In this document: in pieces, positions 14,783 through 28,619 of the stretch | Position numbering within the stretch: the stretch's first letter is position 1 | Layout of the letters: each line of letters opens with the position of its first letter | From: Sycobia sp. Sy_11 | Lineage: Eukaryota > Arthropoda > Insecta > Hymenoptera > Epichrysomallidae | Direction of reading: 5' to 3' | Assembly: GCA_018907035.1 (NCBI GenBank) | Contig: JACCIC010000034.1 | Coordinates: forward strand, 1,835,001 to 1,899,000 | DNA: 64,000 bases | Made by a program: the position numbers and the translations under genes | Notes under the pieces: model-generated | Seen by the model: the letters and a program-made list of their open reading frames with translations, nothing else | Databases searched by the model: none | What the model was told of the DNA's origin: nothing

Positions 14783-16519
14783 ATGTGGACAAGAGCTTTC
14801 GTTCTGATATTCCTGAGTATTTTGGTCATGGAACAAGTGGCTGCTCGTGTAAGTTAAAGAATCAATGATATTACACTAAACGATGTTCTATTCTATATAA
14901 AGTAAAACATTACTTTCAATTTATTTTTTATTGAAGAAAATTAATAAAAAAGACATGTAAAGTTATGTTTTACTTTATAATAACCATAAATACATTAATT
15001 TAATGTTTAAAGAAATTATTGATTTATTAAAAATGTTAATAAAACTTGCATGGTCAATCTATTTCCAGGTATTTACTGTATTAATAAGATTTTTTTACAG
15101 AGCTCCGTCTTTTTTCGCTAGATTGAACGATAAATACGATTTATTCCAAAGCATACCTTGCATGGTACTAAATAGCTTACGGTGTTTTTTTTTTAACTTC
15201 GAATATGATTCGTGAAACTGTTGCTAATATGTATAAATTTCATAGTATTATTCAAAAATATGATTATGGAAAGAACATCCTTCATACAGTTTATTTTATG
15301 ATGCTTCATTTAAGAAAACTATATTTGATATAAATTAATGGAAAAATTGCCATTTCTAAAAACAACGTAAATTTGTAATTTAGGAATAATCTAATTACTA
15401 TAATCAATTCAGTAAACAATTGTATCTATATCTAAATAAAGAATTTTTGCGGTTGTTAGCTAATACTTCACGAGGTACTAATGAAAGGAACGAATCCAAA
15501 ATACTTCAAAGATGATTTTGAAATTGCTGTTATTGGCGAAGCTAATGATAAGAAACTGTATATGAAACTAACCATAAAGGAAAATTTTCCGGAGGATGTT
15601 AAGGTGAGCGAATCTAAAATCTATTTACTATGAGCTTGTTAAAAGGATTATTTACTAATAATTAGAGATATTTCAGTTTGAAACAATCACCGAGAGGGTT
15701 TATAGTAAAAGGAAGATAATAAAAATGTACAATTCAAATTCTTACATTTGTAGATTTGATAAAAATTATAAAAAAGTACCTAATTTCATTAAAGAACTGA
15801 CAAAAGATAGACAGTGTATAAAAAGCGTAAGTATCGTCCATTATATGCGTATATTATATATGTTAAAATTAAAAATTGTACTTATGTCGACTGTTCTGAA
15901 TTAAATTTATAAATATTTTTATCGGTCTTACCATCTTTATAATATCATATATTAGCTAAAATAATGACAGTCAGACTGTCCTTGTTTATGATCACCCCCG
16001 TAGAATCTAAAAATTAAAAATAAAAATAAAATTAAACTAATAATAAAATAAAAATAAAATTAAAAATAAAAATACAATAATAAATAAAATATAAATAAAA
16101 AATAATAAAAGTAATTATTCTATGTTAGTAAAGGACAACCTGTCTGCCCCCACCATCTTAAATTTAGGACCACCTTCTTGTCCAACGTTTCAAACTAACG
16201 GTTCATCCACAAGAACTAAACTAAATTGAAAAATTCAGGATGCTACTTTATATACCCCATCCCCAATCTAAATTTATTAATAAAACATTTATAGGACCCC
16301 CTTTTTTTCTTTAACTTAAATGCGAAATACAAAATCTATATTAATTAGGAATGATAAGTGTTATCCCATTTACTCGACTCTAACATTAAATTTACATTAT
16401 TGGGATTTTTCAAAATATGAATATTTTCAAGAGTTTTATATCAGATTTTAGGGGGGTGATCGTAAACAAGGACAGTCTGACTGTCATTATTTTAGCTAAT
16501 ATATGATATTATAAAGACT

Positions 16520-16575
<56 letters not shown>

Positions 16576-16925
16576 TTTACTAATAAAATAAAGTATACTT
16601 GTAAATGATGAATTTTACATAATTATATATAGATATGTACTGTTTGTAGGGTGAACAAATTGAATTTTTTGATGCTGGCTTGTATGATTTTGAGAGTAAG
16701 ATAACAAATTCTGAGGATTATTATTTAAAAAATACTAACATAATATCGATTAATGACGAGCTAATTCTAAAATACGAAGTTTTTCTGCATCATCGAATGG
16801 AAAAACTAGAAAAAGTAAAAATAGAAATAACAGAAGAAAAAGATGATCAGGAAGAAACAAATGGAAAAGGAAACGGAAAAGGACAAGCAAAAAAGAAAAG
16901 CAAAGGCTTGCTAATGCTTTTGTAG
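14783..16925 (+). CDS. Four-exon gene for a secreted protein of unknown family (211 aa)
   Basis: Exons are 14783-14848, 15460-15603, 15677-15826 and 16650-16925. All junctions are phase 0, with donors GTAAGT, GTGAGC and GTAAGT and pyrimidine-AG acceptors; the joined frame is open. Exon 1 is a 22-residue hydrophobic signal peptide (MWTRAFVLIFLSILVMEQ.. then AAR), so the product is predicted to be secreted. Exon 2 starts LILHEVLMKG. The mature part has two cysteines (YICRF and RQCIKS, in exon 3), a mixed core and a Lys/Gly-rich tail (GKGNGKGQAKKKSKG) ending LLMLL. The spacing of the two cysteines followed by an 'aGlYdFesk' segment faintly recalls insect DUF1091-type secreted proteins, but I cannot confirm that. 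Intron 3 (823 bp) holds a MITE and a CA microsatellite. A possible extra exon at about 15069-15165 also keeps phase 0 but has a poor donor. Function unknown. Confidence 0.78.
15931..16520. mobile_element. Tc1/mariner-like MITE in intron 3 (TA target)
   Basis: Terminal inverted repeats of about 90 bp, nearly identical, starting (CAGT)CTTTATAATATC and including GACAGTCAGACTGTCC, which is itself palindromic. Flanking dinucleotides are TA at 15929-15930 and TA at 16521-16522. The interior is A/T-rich and non-coding. A diverged relative lies at about 47184-47866. Confidence 0.85.
16523..16570. repeat. (CA)n microsatellite
   Basis: CA run directly abutting the right end of the MITE in intron 3. 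Confidence 0.96.
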
Positions 16926-19444
16926 ATTAATTATCAATGGTACAAGGGCCCAAACCAAAATGATCTTTGAGTATTTTAATTTACAGAATCCGAATTAAAA
17001 ATCTGATAAAATAGGCGAACTTCTCAGAATGTTTTCCAGCAAAAATCCAGACAATTCTGATGTTTATATTATAGATCGTCTGTTAATTCAGTCTTGTAAT
17101 AAAAAGTCGCCTGCAATACTAGTGGCTAGAGAATATTTACAAGTTGTCAATATATAATTTGGCAATAATAATAATAATTTATATGAAGATAATTTATATG
17201 AACAGAATCATTCACGTAGAAAAATACTGAGAGCCAGCAATTATATTTATTGTAAAATTATATAATATAGATAATAATTCTGTCCGGCAGAATTAGTATC
17301 CATCATTTATAAGATGTAAGGTTGACTGCATAACTTTATTTACAAGTTTCGAATGCACACCACTATAACCTCGCAAGCACATTGCTTATAGCTTGGCTTG
17401 GTTAACGATATTACGATTTCTAATATATATAAACAAGTAATTCCTTAAATGTTTAATATGTCAAATTGACCTTAAACCTAAAAAAGTCAATTTCATTCCT
17501 TATAGCATAGTAAATGTTTCGACAAAGCTTCAACTTTTGTACAATTAATTTTTCTTAATGGCTTCGTTTCCGTGTGCAATAAGTTGTCGTGCCTTTGCTG
17601 AATAACTAAAGAAAAATTGTTGATAGTCATTGAAAACTCCTATTTTATTTTGTTAGTTGATTCGATGTATAGATATGTTGGAAAGAAGAGGGATCGATTA
17701 CTTTTTATCATCTCTTTCAGGGCCCAGTACTGTTTTTCTTGCAAACATAAAGTTTATTGACTGGAGCCAAAAAATTCAGACCACTTTTTTCTTTGCCTAT
17801 ACAAGCATGACGCTTCCAAGTTTTTTAAATTTTATTCTCTGTTCCATTTGTAAAATTTTGCGTTATTCTAATAATTAAAATGCGTTAAGTATGAGATATA
17901 AGCTGCAAGGGTATCGTTGCATATTATAGATGACAGGTGCACGTACATATTACCAAATTAATGAAACTTGAATTAATAATTTAATACAAAATGTTCCTAT
18001 TAAAAAATTCTTCAAGACTTTTCCTTATATCAATTATTACCATTACTATTACTTATAATTAATTAAGAATAAAGTCATTTGATAATTATTTAATAATGAT
18101 GTTATATCTTTAGTCATTGAATAAAAAATAACTTATTTAAGAAACTAATATACACTACTTTATTCATTATTTTGCTTTCTATTTCCAATTTCTGTGTATA
18201 AATTTATTTTAAATATATATTAGGATTTAAAATTTTGCAGGGCATATTTTGGATTTTATCTTCTCTTAGCAATCAGGACCGTGTCCCTGTTAGTTTTTAA
18301 ATATTTATAGGTAATTTTAATGCAAATTGTTTAAATATCGTGATGAGACCAAGTTTCTTGAATAATACATGGATAAGCTGTGGGTATATGCGATTGGTGA
18401 TCAAATATATAAAAATATATCACTGATCTTTGAGAACACGTGGCACATGAAGGTTTGGTCAATTTTATATTCATTTATAATAGATGAACATATTAACGAA
18501 AACAGCTAAATCATTACAATTGAAGAATTTAATAGGTAGTTTTCTGATGTATCAGTTAGTTTCGTCACCGACCAAAGATATAGCAATCTCAAGCTAACAA
18601 TTTGATTTAAATAAAAAAATAAATATTTGATTTAATAAATAAATAAATCTATTTTCAAATAAATCTCATATATGATGCTCATCGAATTTGTTGCATTTAA
18701 TTATAAGAATCTGGATTACATTATAATATAATTAGCTCGTTCCTTTAAACACGTACTAAGGCTACAAAATAGTCTTTCCAGTTGAGACAAATATTTCTGG
18801 CATAATCTTCCTGTTATGATTTGTAATTGTCCGACTCTCGCCTTATTTAAATGAACGATAAAGTATCTTCGTAAATTGGACCAATCGTTCTCGTTACTGT
18901 AAATCTTCATTTATTTTGTATACAGTCCCAATTTTATTTATTTGTAATTTTCTACGAGGGAATGTTTGGAGAGATAAATGGGCAGGATGATTGAACTAGG
19001 TATAAAATTCCTGAATTTTATCTCAGTGCCCGACAGGTGTAATAAAAATAAATTTATTCCATATTATATTGGTTTTTATACTGATGTGTCTTCTTGCGAT
19101 CTCTGTGTTTTATACCACTTTTATGTATGCTATCTCTATATTCTTATTGGTTTATTACACGCTTTAATATTGGCTTAATGAAATCAATTTAAAGCATTAT
19201 TGTTACTTTTAAATTTAAATAATGTATCGTGTTTTTTATACATTGCAGTATACATCGAATATTTAGTGTCGCAGGCAAGCTTGTAGTATTTCTTTCTGTT
19301 ATATTAGATGATCTTTATATATTGTGTACTTTTGTAAAAAAAATTTTTACTTCTTTTTAGAATTAAAATAATAACGTAACATACAAATGAAAATGCATAT
19401 AACTATCAATCTATTTAGACAAACCGCTTCTTTCTTTTCTTCTC

Positions 19445-19445
19445 A

Positions 19446-19514
<69 letters not shown>
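19445..19514. repeat. (CT)n microsatellite
   Basis: CT run of about 70 bases. Confidence 0.97.
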
Positions 19515-19517
<3 letters not shown>

Positions 19518-20481
19518 CCTCTGTCCGTCGTGTAATTATACAATGCGCGAACTTGTGTAAAAATGGAAGTAAAAATTTATGTTTTTCGTAAAAACATGAG
19601 TTTAGTAAGTTATAAGAATTGGAATTTAAATTATATAAAGAATGTTCTACGTGGTTATTATATTCTCAAGAGTTGATGAAAGGAGTTTTACATAATATTC
19701 TGTATACATATAAGATCGTGGAGCGCTAAATTACGGAAGTTTTATAGGATAAATTTAGTGAAGTATATAGACAGGCGCAGCAATTTTAGCTTGTCGAAAG
19801 AGTAATAAAGTTTGACTGCTTTATTACATTGGTTTTTAAACTTTAAGAAATAGTCTTTAATAAGCAATAATCTTCTATATTTAACTTTTTCAATACTTAT
19901 CTGCATTAACTAAATGAAGAATCAAAATTTTTGTTGAAAATCAGATTGAACACAGTAATTGAAAATTGAATGCAGTAATTGGTAAAAATAGGCCTAAATT
20001 GAAATTCTTCAGTTATAAATTAATTTAGAAAAAACTTTGTATAAAATATATATTAAATGACAACAAGTATAAATTTGATTTATGTCTATGGCTTGTTCCA
20101 ATTTATTCAAATAAGTTTTCTAGCTGATTATTTGAAACCTTTGATGGTTTACCAAATTTTTGATTAATTAAAAAAATAATAATTTTAAATAAATGTATCA
20201 TTTAGAACAACTTTACAGTTTACGTACACAAGTATTTATTAAACTATAGATGACATAATAGTATAGGTAAGAAGGATATTTATTTATTATCAAACATATA
20301 TATTGGCTTAACTTGGTTACATAGATTCCATTTTGCTTAGGTATTAATCTTAATAAGATTTTTTAGTATAGATTAAAAATCTAAATGGAAGAACTGATGG
20401 GGAGCCCGTCTCATAGTGCATTCAATGATCTTTTTTTCTCTCGTTCTCTCGTAGACTACCTGCAGGCTCGTTATTAAAGCG

Positions 20482-20483
<2 letters not shown>

Positions 20484-20538
<55 letters not shown>
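20484..20538. repeat. (TA)n microsatellite
   Basis: TA run of about 55 bases. Confidence 0.97.
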
Positions 20539-20542
<4 letters not shown>

Positions 20543-21681
20543 CTCAGTCGGAGACTCGATCGCTCGCAGGTGAGGAAATCTTGGACTGTCACTGTATATA
20601 TAGTGAGAAACTCTTGGAGGAACTATCAGTAACAATTAATCAGAGTTTCTTTTTTTTCATCTAATCGTAAATCTTACCATGTTTTTACATGATAAAAAAA
20701 ACTAATAAAATATATTATATCCTTCACAGTCTGTATAGTCGACCAATCATCAATTTTGAAAATAGAAATATAATACTGGACATGGGTTTCGGCCTCATCC
20801 GCGAAATATTTGACGCTCATTAATTTTAATCATTTAAATGGTACTTGCAGACATGATATAGTAACAGAATGAATTTATGCATATGCATATATATATATAT
20901 TCTTATTCGGGACGTCTGATACGAGAAGATGAATTAAAAAATCGGACGTAAAATGTTAATCATAAATATTTTCTAATTATCTAATTTTTATCATGTTTAT
21001 ATAATTTATTACTGCAATGAACACAATTATTAATAATTGTACCCATATTAAAAGTCCATACTAACTCGTAATAATTTTACAAACAATATCTACAGGAATT
21101 ATTTATATTGCATTTTTCTCGAAGTAGAAATAATCCTCGTACCGACTCAGTAACAATTTCAACCAACGCTAGATAGTTAAATATATTATACGTTTTATAC
21201 CCAACGAACATTGATCGGTCTAATGAAACTACTGGGGAAACACTGTTATACATTCGGACGATCTAGCTCGAGTTTATGCCTGAAACTGCGCGCATGTATT
21301 TGTAAACGAAATCCTTCGTAATAGGCGCGCGTGTTATTTACGTCAGTCTGCGCATAAAGTGCACATATCCACAATGACGTGCAGTATTATTTAATTGTAC
21401 ATATAGGAGTAGTGCTCGGAAATTTACTTATATTTGTCTGTGTGCATATACGGTTATTCAATCTTTAAGCTAATAATACACTCGAGATCCTCGATGGAAA
21501 ATACTTTCCAAATATTTAGCATATATAATACATCAAAGTAGGCTGTGTTAATGGCCGATGCGGAAAGTTACGCTAGAATGAACAAACACGCGATACGATG
21601 AGGCTTGGTATATTGGGTTTCACGAAATTTTTTTTAAAGGATCAAAGTATATGTATTATACAGTTGAGCGATTTCTAAAAC

Positions 21682-21684
<3 letters not shown>

Positions 21685-21729
<45 letters not shown>
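21685..21729. repeat. (TA)n microsatellite
   Basis: TA run of about 45 bases. Confidence 0.97.
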
Positions 21730-21732
<3 letters not shown>

Positions 21733-22504
21733 CGACAACATTAATGGGGGGTTAAAATTATGCCCAGATCTAGAGCCCATCGGTTAGTATATAGTGAAAT
21801 ACCGAGATAGTTTAAAATAGATTCAAGATTTTTGTTTTTTTTTTCTTTTTATGTCTTGGAAATCAATGCGATCCGTTCATAATACAGGAGAAATAGAGGA
21901 TTTTCCGTCGTAATGAGACATCGTAATGAAAAAAAGCTTTGAATTTTTATGACGAATGAATATAATGAAATTGCAACTATTAATTACGAATAGAAAGATA
22001 CTCCAGGTTACATTATACGAATAATTACAACTCTCAATCCGATTAATATATAGAGAGAAAAGGCTTTAATACACATATTAAATTTTCCTTTGCTTTGAAA
22101 TCTAAATTTACATCGAAAAACATCGTATTTTTTATGAGTATATATAAAATAGATCGAAATAAAAATTTTATTTCTTTCCAGCATTCACGCGCTGCTGCTT
22201 ACCATTTGAAATTGAAGAAACAGTTAAGACTCAGCGGATAAGTCGCTTTAAAAGAGAGGCCTATGTAACTGATATTATCTTTTACAGCTGCGAGAGAAAA
22301 AATGCGGATCCCCGTGAAAATCCGATGCGTCCCAGCGAATTTCCTGGTTATTGAATAGAAAATTCGCATTGTATATATCGAAAGGGAAACTGTGAAGAAA
22401 TCCGGTGAGCGATGCATATAGTTGTCTATATATATATAAAGCGAATCCCCCGGTGTGCGCTTTCGAAACGTTCCCCGAATCTCGCTCGGCAATCAATGCG
22501 CCCA

Positions 22505-22505
<1 letters not shown>

Positions 22506-22566
<61 letters not shown>
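22506..22566. repeat. (TA)n microsatellite
   Basis: TA run of about 61 bases. Confidence 0.97.
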
Positions 22567-22568
<2 letters not shown>

Positions 22569-22659
22569 CGCTATCCGTATCCGGACATCTAATACATTAT
22601 AGTAAAGGGTAAACCGATGCTCCCTTCGAAGCAGCGGAGCATAATGTAAATACCCTAAT

Positions 22660-23270
22660 ACCGTTACTCCCCCGTAATCCGTTCGTCACGTCAAGTAGTC
22701 GCGCCACCGACGTCCGCCGCCGCCGCCACCGCCTCACCGTGTGCGATGAGTGTGAACGGGAGGGAAACAAGGAGGGAGATAGAGAGAGAGAGAGAGAGAG
22801 AGGTAGTCGAGAGGCTCAGAAGGGCGAGTGGGCGGTCTGTGGGTCTGTTGCCAAGCACAAACTATAAGCCGCGGCTCGTTCTAGTTTGACGTGTCGGGCC
22901 AGAGAAGCAGAGAGGGAGGGGAGGTAGAGAGAGGGAGCGGGCTCTCAGCGACCAACCGTCTGTATAGATTCGGTGGAGTACGAGCCACTGTAGTCAAAGA
23001 GAAAGAACCAGATGCCCGGGAGACCGGACAGAGTGAGGGAGATGTACGCAGTGAGCCGCTGATGCTCAAGAGAACCCAAAAAAGCCACTGGGTATTTTCA
23101 ATAATGCATTTTGCAGATATTTTTTTTAATCGCCAGCGATGCCAACGTCCTCCGATAGCATTATCGCTTTTCCGGAATCGAAAATGTACTACAGCGGTCC
23201 GGGTAGGAGGCCTGCGTGCCGTAAAAACAAAATTTTTTAAGTAGATAAGAACCCGGAGCAAACGGACGGC
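22660..23270. other. CpG-rich island, possible promoter or 5' untranslated region
   Basis: A stretch rich in CpG, with a GCC-repeat segment near 22710-22730 and purine-rich GAGA runs (about 22779-22802 and 22910-22940). Such composition in an AT-rich insect background often marks promoters or first exons. Open frames exist on both strands (22891-23244 and 22881-23261), but neither has a recognisable domain, so no protein is called. Confidence 0.3.
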
Positions 23271-23601
23271 AAGGGGCTAATTAGCTTTATTTGCTGCGTA
23301 TGTACACATACAGACATATATACAGGGTGGGAGCGACTATTTATCTTTGCCTATGTAACGATTAGAAATGGCTCAAGTAAACGACGCGGGCGCGAGTTCC
23401 GGTTCCCAGGGGTCTGTATTGAACGTTTTGTAATTTCTACGTGTAGAATGTGCGGGATGAAATTATACACACATATAACTATATAATGAAGTCCACAATT
23501 TCGATAATTTGGTTATTTTTTCTATAAATGCAAGCGGTAACGACTTTGCCCATTCAAAGTTTGCCTGTATAATTATAGTAAAAAGCGAGTTTGACAACGT
23601 G

Positions 23602-23606
<5 letters not shown>

Positions 23607-23641
<35 letters not shown>
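23607..23641. repeat. (TG)n microsatellite
   Basis: TG run. Confidence 0.96.
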
Positions 23642-23645
<4 letters not shown>

Positions 23646-23872
23646 AATTAATTTACGGGAAGAAATTGTATTAGTAACGACACTGAGGCGCGCGATGATA
23701 AACTTAGGAGATGAAACGGCAGAAGAGAAGCGTTGGAGCATTTTCGATCATTTTTATATAGGTATAATCAGAGCAAAATAATTAATTAAAATTTTTTAAT
23801 TTTACCAAATTCCATTCATACTTCTACTACGATAGTTTCGAAGATGTAATTCAGCATTAAATTTTCCATTAC

Positions 23873-23876
<4 letters not shown>

Positions 23877-23931
<55 letters not shown>
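23877..23931. repeat. (TA)n microsatellite
   Basis: TA run. Confidence 0.97.
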
Positions 23932-23934
<3 letters not shown>

Positions 23935-24713
23935 ATTTACATGTGTATATGTACTATAGCACGTAAATATCGACGGAAGTCTCGAACCATTTAACATACT
24001 AACATCTAGAAAAGTCGACAACTGAGGAAGGATATAAAAAAAAAAGTAAAACTTTGGATGGGGTTAAAACAATGAGCTTGCTATAACGTCCTCGTTCGTA
24101 CACGTCCGCCCCTTCCACCTCCAGCTGAACGTGATTAAACAGATTATATATATATATATATATATCACGAGAGCCCGACAGAGAATGATTAGCGCGCGCC
24201 TTAATACCCCATCAGGTTTATATATAAAACTATATATAAGCGCGCGGGGAAAATTTGCAGCGTCAGACAGGGACGAAAACAACGAGCTGTCCGCCTTCCC
24301 GCCCCCTTCCCCCAACTCTCCGCATCACCCTCGCAGCGGCGGATCGTTTATCGGCGGGCGCCGTTTTTCCAAGGCGTTTTCGTCAATATCGCGGTCCGGC
24401 CCGCGGCGCGGCCCAACGCGGGGAAAGTTGGTTGTATTAACGCTCGAGGACGCAGCTGCGTGCGCGCCCACGATTGTTCACGACGATCCGTTTAAACCCA
24501 TGGGTGTGCGGGCGCGCGCGTGTATGTGTGTGTGTAAGAGTCGATCGCTCATCCCAGCGGCGAGCCGCCGAGCCGTGACGACCCCCGAAATCGAAAACTA
24601 AAACTAAAACCAGCCAAAACTCCCCGCGGGCGTATGTAACACGCCCGGTTCGCCGGCGAGCAGCGATGGCGCCAGACGAGTGGCTATATACGTATGTACG
24701 TATATCTACTTAT

Positions 24714-24715
<2 letters not shown>

Positions 24716-24768
<53 letters not shown>
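24716..24768. repeat. (TA)n microsatellite
   Basis: TA run. Confidence 0.97.
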
Positions 24769-24769
<1 letters not shown>

Positions 24770-24824
24770 AAATTCGAGGCAGTAGCCTAGAAGTCAGCCG
24801 AGTGGCAAGCCCGGAGTAATTAGC

Positions 24825-24825
24825 G

Positions 24826-24889
<64 letters not shown>
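24825..24889. repeat. Compound (TA)n-(TG)n microsatellite
   Basis: A short TA run passes directly into a longer TG run. Confidence 0.96.
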
Positions 24890-24895
<6 letters not shown>

Positions 24896-26158
24896 GTAGA
24901 CTTCAGTCAGCAAAGGTGAGGGGGTGTATATCGGCCATGGAGGAAAATCAGAGGCAAGCGGTTTGAGGGCAAATTTTGGCGAGACGATGCGTGGAATATA
25001 AACCGTCGTATATATATGCATAGAAAGGCGAACCGTTGGGGGTGTAGGGAGCGGGGGTGTTGACTTCGCCGAAGCCCATTTATATGTAGCTCGACGCAAA
25101 GAGTTTGGCGCGCGGGCACAGACGAGTAGAGTTTCTATTGTTTTGCTTTCCCACTTCGTTTTATACCCGCGATGCGAATTATTCAAGAAACAGGGCGAGA
25201 ATCGCTTGAGGCAGGAATTTGGCGTTTATTAGGAATACGACAAATTAAAAGAGTTTTGATAACACATGTCGTTGTCTCTTTGAAAAAATAAATCTACAAT
25301 ACATCTACAATAATCATTTTTAGAATAAAATGCATGCAATTGAAAAAAAAATCGACAATCAGTTTTGTCGATCTTGAAGTTCTGTATATAGGATTGGGAC
25401 AATTTCTATAATATATTTGTACGATAGTAATCATACGTATCCAACATTGCACTAATAAATAAATTATAATTTGAAGATATTTAGGTAAAAAATATTATAC
25501 TAAAATTACGCTTCGAATAGATATATAGAATTTACTGATGCGCATGTGAGAGCGCGTATTTTCCATGTCGTATGCTGTGTGTATGTATGAATGAATAGAC
25601 TCTGAAAACCGTGCGACAACCGACACGTGTATTTTATTGCGCTCCGCCCGGCTAACGGAGCGGCATACTGCGAGGGGATCCCCCGCAATTATATATAATT
25701 GTTTTTTTTATAAATGTTTATAAAAAAAATTATAACGATAAGAATATATTATTATTCACCTACTATTTCATTTGTGTTAGTAGTTTAAAACTGTCAAAGC
25801 TACAAGTTACCTGGTGCTCCATTAAAATCCTGGTGTATACCAAGATCGCTGTGGAGTTGTAGTGTCATTGAGTCTGTTGGTCAGTCCTTATCAAATTTTT
25901 TTGTTTACATATTTTGGACAGTGAATCAAGAAAAATAATTTGAGATAAAAAAGAATTTTTTTTAAAAAATCATAAAAGATAGTTACATTTCTTAAAATAT
26001 AATTTCTGCTGTTAGTTATTCATATAAAAAAAAAAGTTATTCATTATTCTTCAAACCTTTCCGTTTAAGGCTCAGTAATGTATGATTACAAGTTTCGCAG
26101 AAATATTAGCCAGGCGCAGGATGTGTAAGTCTGGGACTTAAAAACAGAATACATTTAC

Positions 26159-26161
<3 letters not shown>

Positions 26162-26220
<59 letters not shown>
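26162..26220. repeat. (TA)n microsatellite
   Basis: TA run. Confidence 0.97.
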
Positions 26221-26222
<2 letters not shown>

Positions 26223-26384
26223 GACACCCCAGCTTATACGAGTCAATAGCGCGCGAGGCGCGGTAAGCGACGGGCTCTCGGACATGAGAGCAGTACGTGA
26301 CAAATGGAAGTTCCGAGCTGTATAATATAGACGCGACGCGATTTGTCGAACGGCGACCGTTCGTCGATTTCTCTCTCTTTATCT

Positions 26385-26392
26385 CCTTCTCT

Positions 26393-26441
<49 letters not shown>
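26385..26441. repeat. (CT)n microsatellite
   Basis: CT run. Confidence 0.96.
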
Positions 26442-26444
<3 letters not shown>

Positions 26445-26900
26445 TCTACTTCTCATCCCATATCTCACCCCTGCCCGATATCATCCACATAGAAAAGCTT
26501 CGGATTACTGTGCGCGCGTTTGTATGTACCTATGTCCGTGTATATATTATACATACATACGTATATATACACGTACGCACACACGCGCGCGCGCGTTCAC
26601 ATTATGTCCACACAGCTATGGACCGAAGCCAGGAATTCGATTGCGGCTCCGCAAGAGCAAATGTGTATCGTGCGTGCTGCAGCAGCCGACGAGGGGCAAC
26701 TTCTCTCTTCTACCTTGAAATTGACAATTTTCGCTCTGTCCGGGCTGAGATACACACAATTTAATCGCGCTCTAATGACTCATTTTGTTCAGCTGCAAGA
26801 GAGACGCAATAGTAATAGCGATATAACGCGCCGTCGGCCGGTGGTATTGGTACTATATAACTTTGGCACTTCTGACCTTTCACATTTCGCTTTTAATGTT

Positions 26901-26905
<5 letters not shown>

Positions 26906-26961
<56 letters not shown>
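26906..26961. repeat. (TA)n microsatellite
   Basis: TA run. Confidence 0.97.
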
Positions 26962-26964
<3 letters not shown>

Positions 26965-28581
26965 TCATTTGTATTCGTAATCGACGAAATAAATTAACTT
27001 GTTCTAATATTCTAACTAGTAAACTAATTAATTTAATTCATTGTCAAAATAGAGTGTTTAACTAAAAAAAAAAATAGTATCATCAAATGACCTTAAAAAT
27101 AGTTTTGAAAGTAGCTGGCACCGTTATGATAATTGCCTTTGCTCCCTACAATTTCTGTTTGAAAGTAGTTTATTGGAGGTCATCCTTCAAAGTCAACCGG
27201 ATAATTGGGGTATTTGATTAACATGGAAAATTCTGATTAAACGAAATCCCAATTTAACATTTAACTTTGTATATATAAGAGTAAAAGTTATTTTAAATAT
27301 ACAATTGAAAGGGAACTAAAGTTCATTTCCAGTTTTATAATTTCATGCCTTTATAAAGTAATGCAATAATTAATTTACTACTTTTTATTGTTCTCATTGA
27401 AAGATGTTATTTAAACAATTGTGTAGGCTACTTTACCATTATGAAAACTATAGGTGGTGCTTTTTTTTGTTTTACTAACCATTTTTTTCATCCCTTCTAA
27501 GATACATTTTATGTCCTTTTTTTCTTCCATTATACGAATTCCATCAAAGTTCGTGTACGTTCCTGCGCAATTTTAACGCAAAGCTGGGACGTGAAAAGTA
27601 TCCACGCGGCTATATCGCTCCCTCTTTATGTTCCTCTTTCTCTCGACTTGCCGGGCTCTAATCGTTCTAATATGCGAAGAAGAAAGTCCTCTACCTAAAA
27701 CAACACGCGCGCGCACGCACACGCATGCCCGGAAACCTCGCATAGTCCTGGGCTCTCGCGCTCGCAATCCTTTCTCCCTATTTTCGCATATTACACGCAT
27801 ACATTTCAATATGAAAACTGGGTCTTACGGCAACGTGTACCGCGGCGAATTTCCCAGTTTGATTATAATTTTACTCCTAGCCGTTTGTGCGCCCGAAAAG
27901 CCAAACATGCCGTGAATACGCGGCTAAATGAAATTTCTCAAAATTTCAATTACGTTTCTGTCAGGGGCATATGCAAATTTTCAAAATGTATGTATTTTCG
28001 CTGTATACGTTAATACAGTCATGATCTAATTTACTCTCATACTTATCTGTTTCTACACGACTATTTTTAGAAAAAGGATTTAAACTAGAATTAAAGTAAT
28101 GCAAACTACATGTCTTTAACAATAGGCTGAATTTTTAAATATTATAAGCTGACGGAAATTCGTATTATTTCGATATTAGTTATAGTAACAAATGAAATAC
28201 TATCCGTAACACTGATAATTATATACATACTATAGAACGCGCGACTCGTGATTCCCAGGATCCTTCTAATTAACTGACGAGTGTAAATATATATTTTTTT
28301 ATTCTAAAGCTATCGTCATTTCAATCTTAATGTATTCTCCAAAAATTCTTGCTTTATATCCTGGCATTACAATGCGGTCGGAATTAAAAACAATGTTTTG
28401 AAAAAAAATAGTATCATTTTGACCTTGTGATAAGATCGCGCTTATTGTCGCCCTCTCTCCTCCCCGTATATTATAAGCTTTAATTCTTTTTACCGAATGA
28501 ATTAAACTAAAAGCTTTGATGAATTGAGAAAAATAAAATCTACGAAAGGAGCGCGGGAACCTTCTTTTATACACACACGCC

Positions 28582-28582
<1 letters not shown>

Positions 28583-28614
<32 letters not shown>
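28583..28614. repeat. (CA)n microsatellite
   Basis: CA run. Confidence 0.95.

Positions 28615-28619
<5 letters not shown>

Larger units (their letters stand above)
16926..22505. other. No supported gene
   Basis: AT-rich sequence with several dinucleotide runs. Open frames at 17657-17878, 18716-18910 (-) and 18978-19178 have no recognisable domain, signal peptide or splice context. Confidence 0.45.

Noticed and set aside
15003..15215. Possible extra exon in the orphan secreted gene
   Set aside because: The acceptor is fair and phase fits, but the only phase-compatible donor (GTACTA) is poor. The direct exon 1 to 15460 join is cleaner.
22881..23261. Overlapping frames of 117 and 126 aa on opposite strands
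   Set aside because: They lie in a CpG-rich stretch where few stops are expected; no domain, and neither strand is preferred.
24131..24601. 156-aa plus-strand frame with Arg/Ser/Pro-rich C-terminus
   Set aside because: Low-complexity GC-rich sequence starting in a TA run; no domain or splice context.
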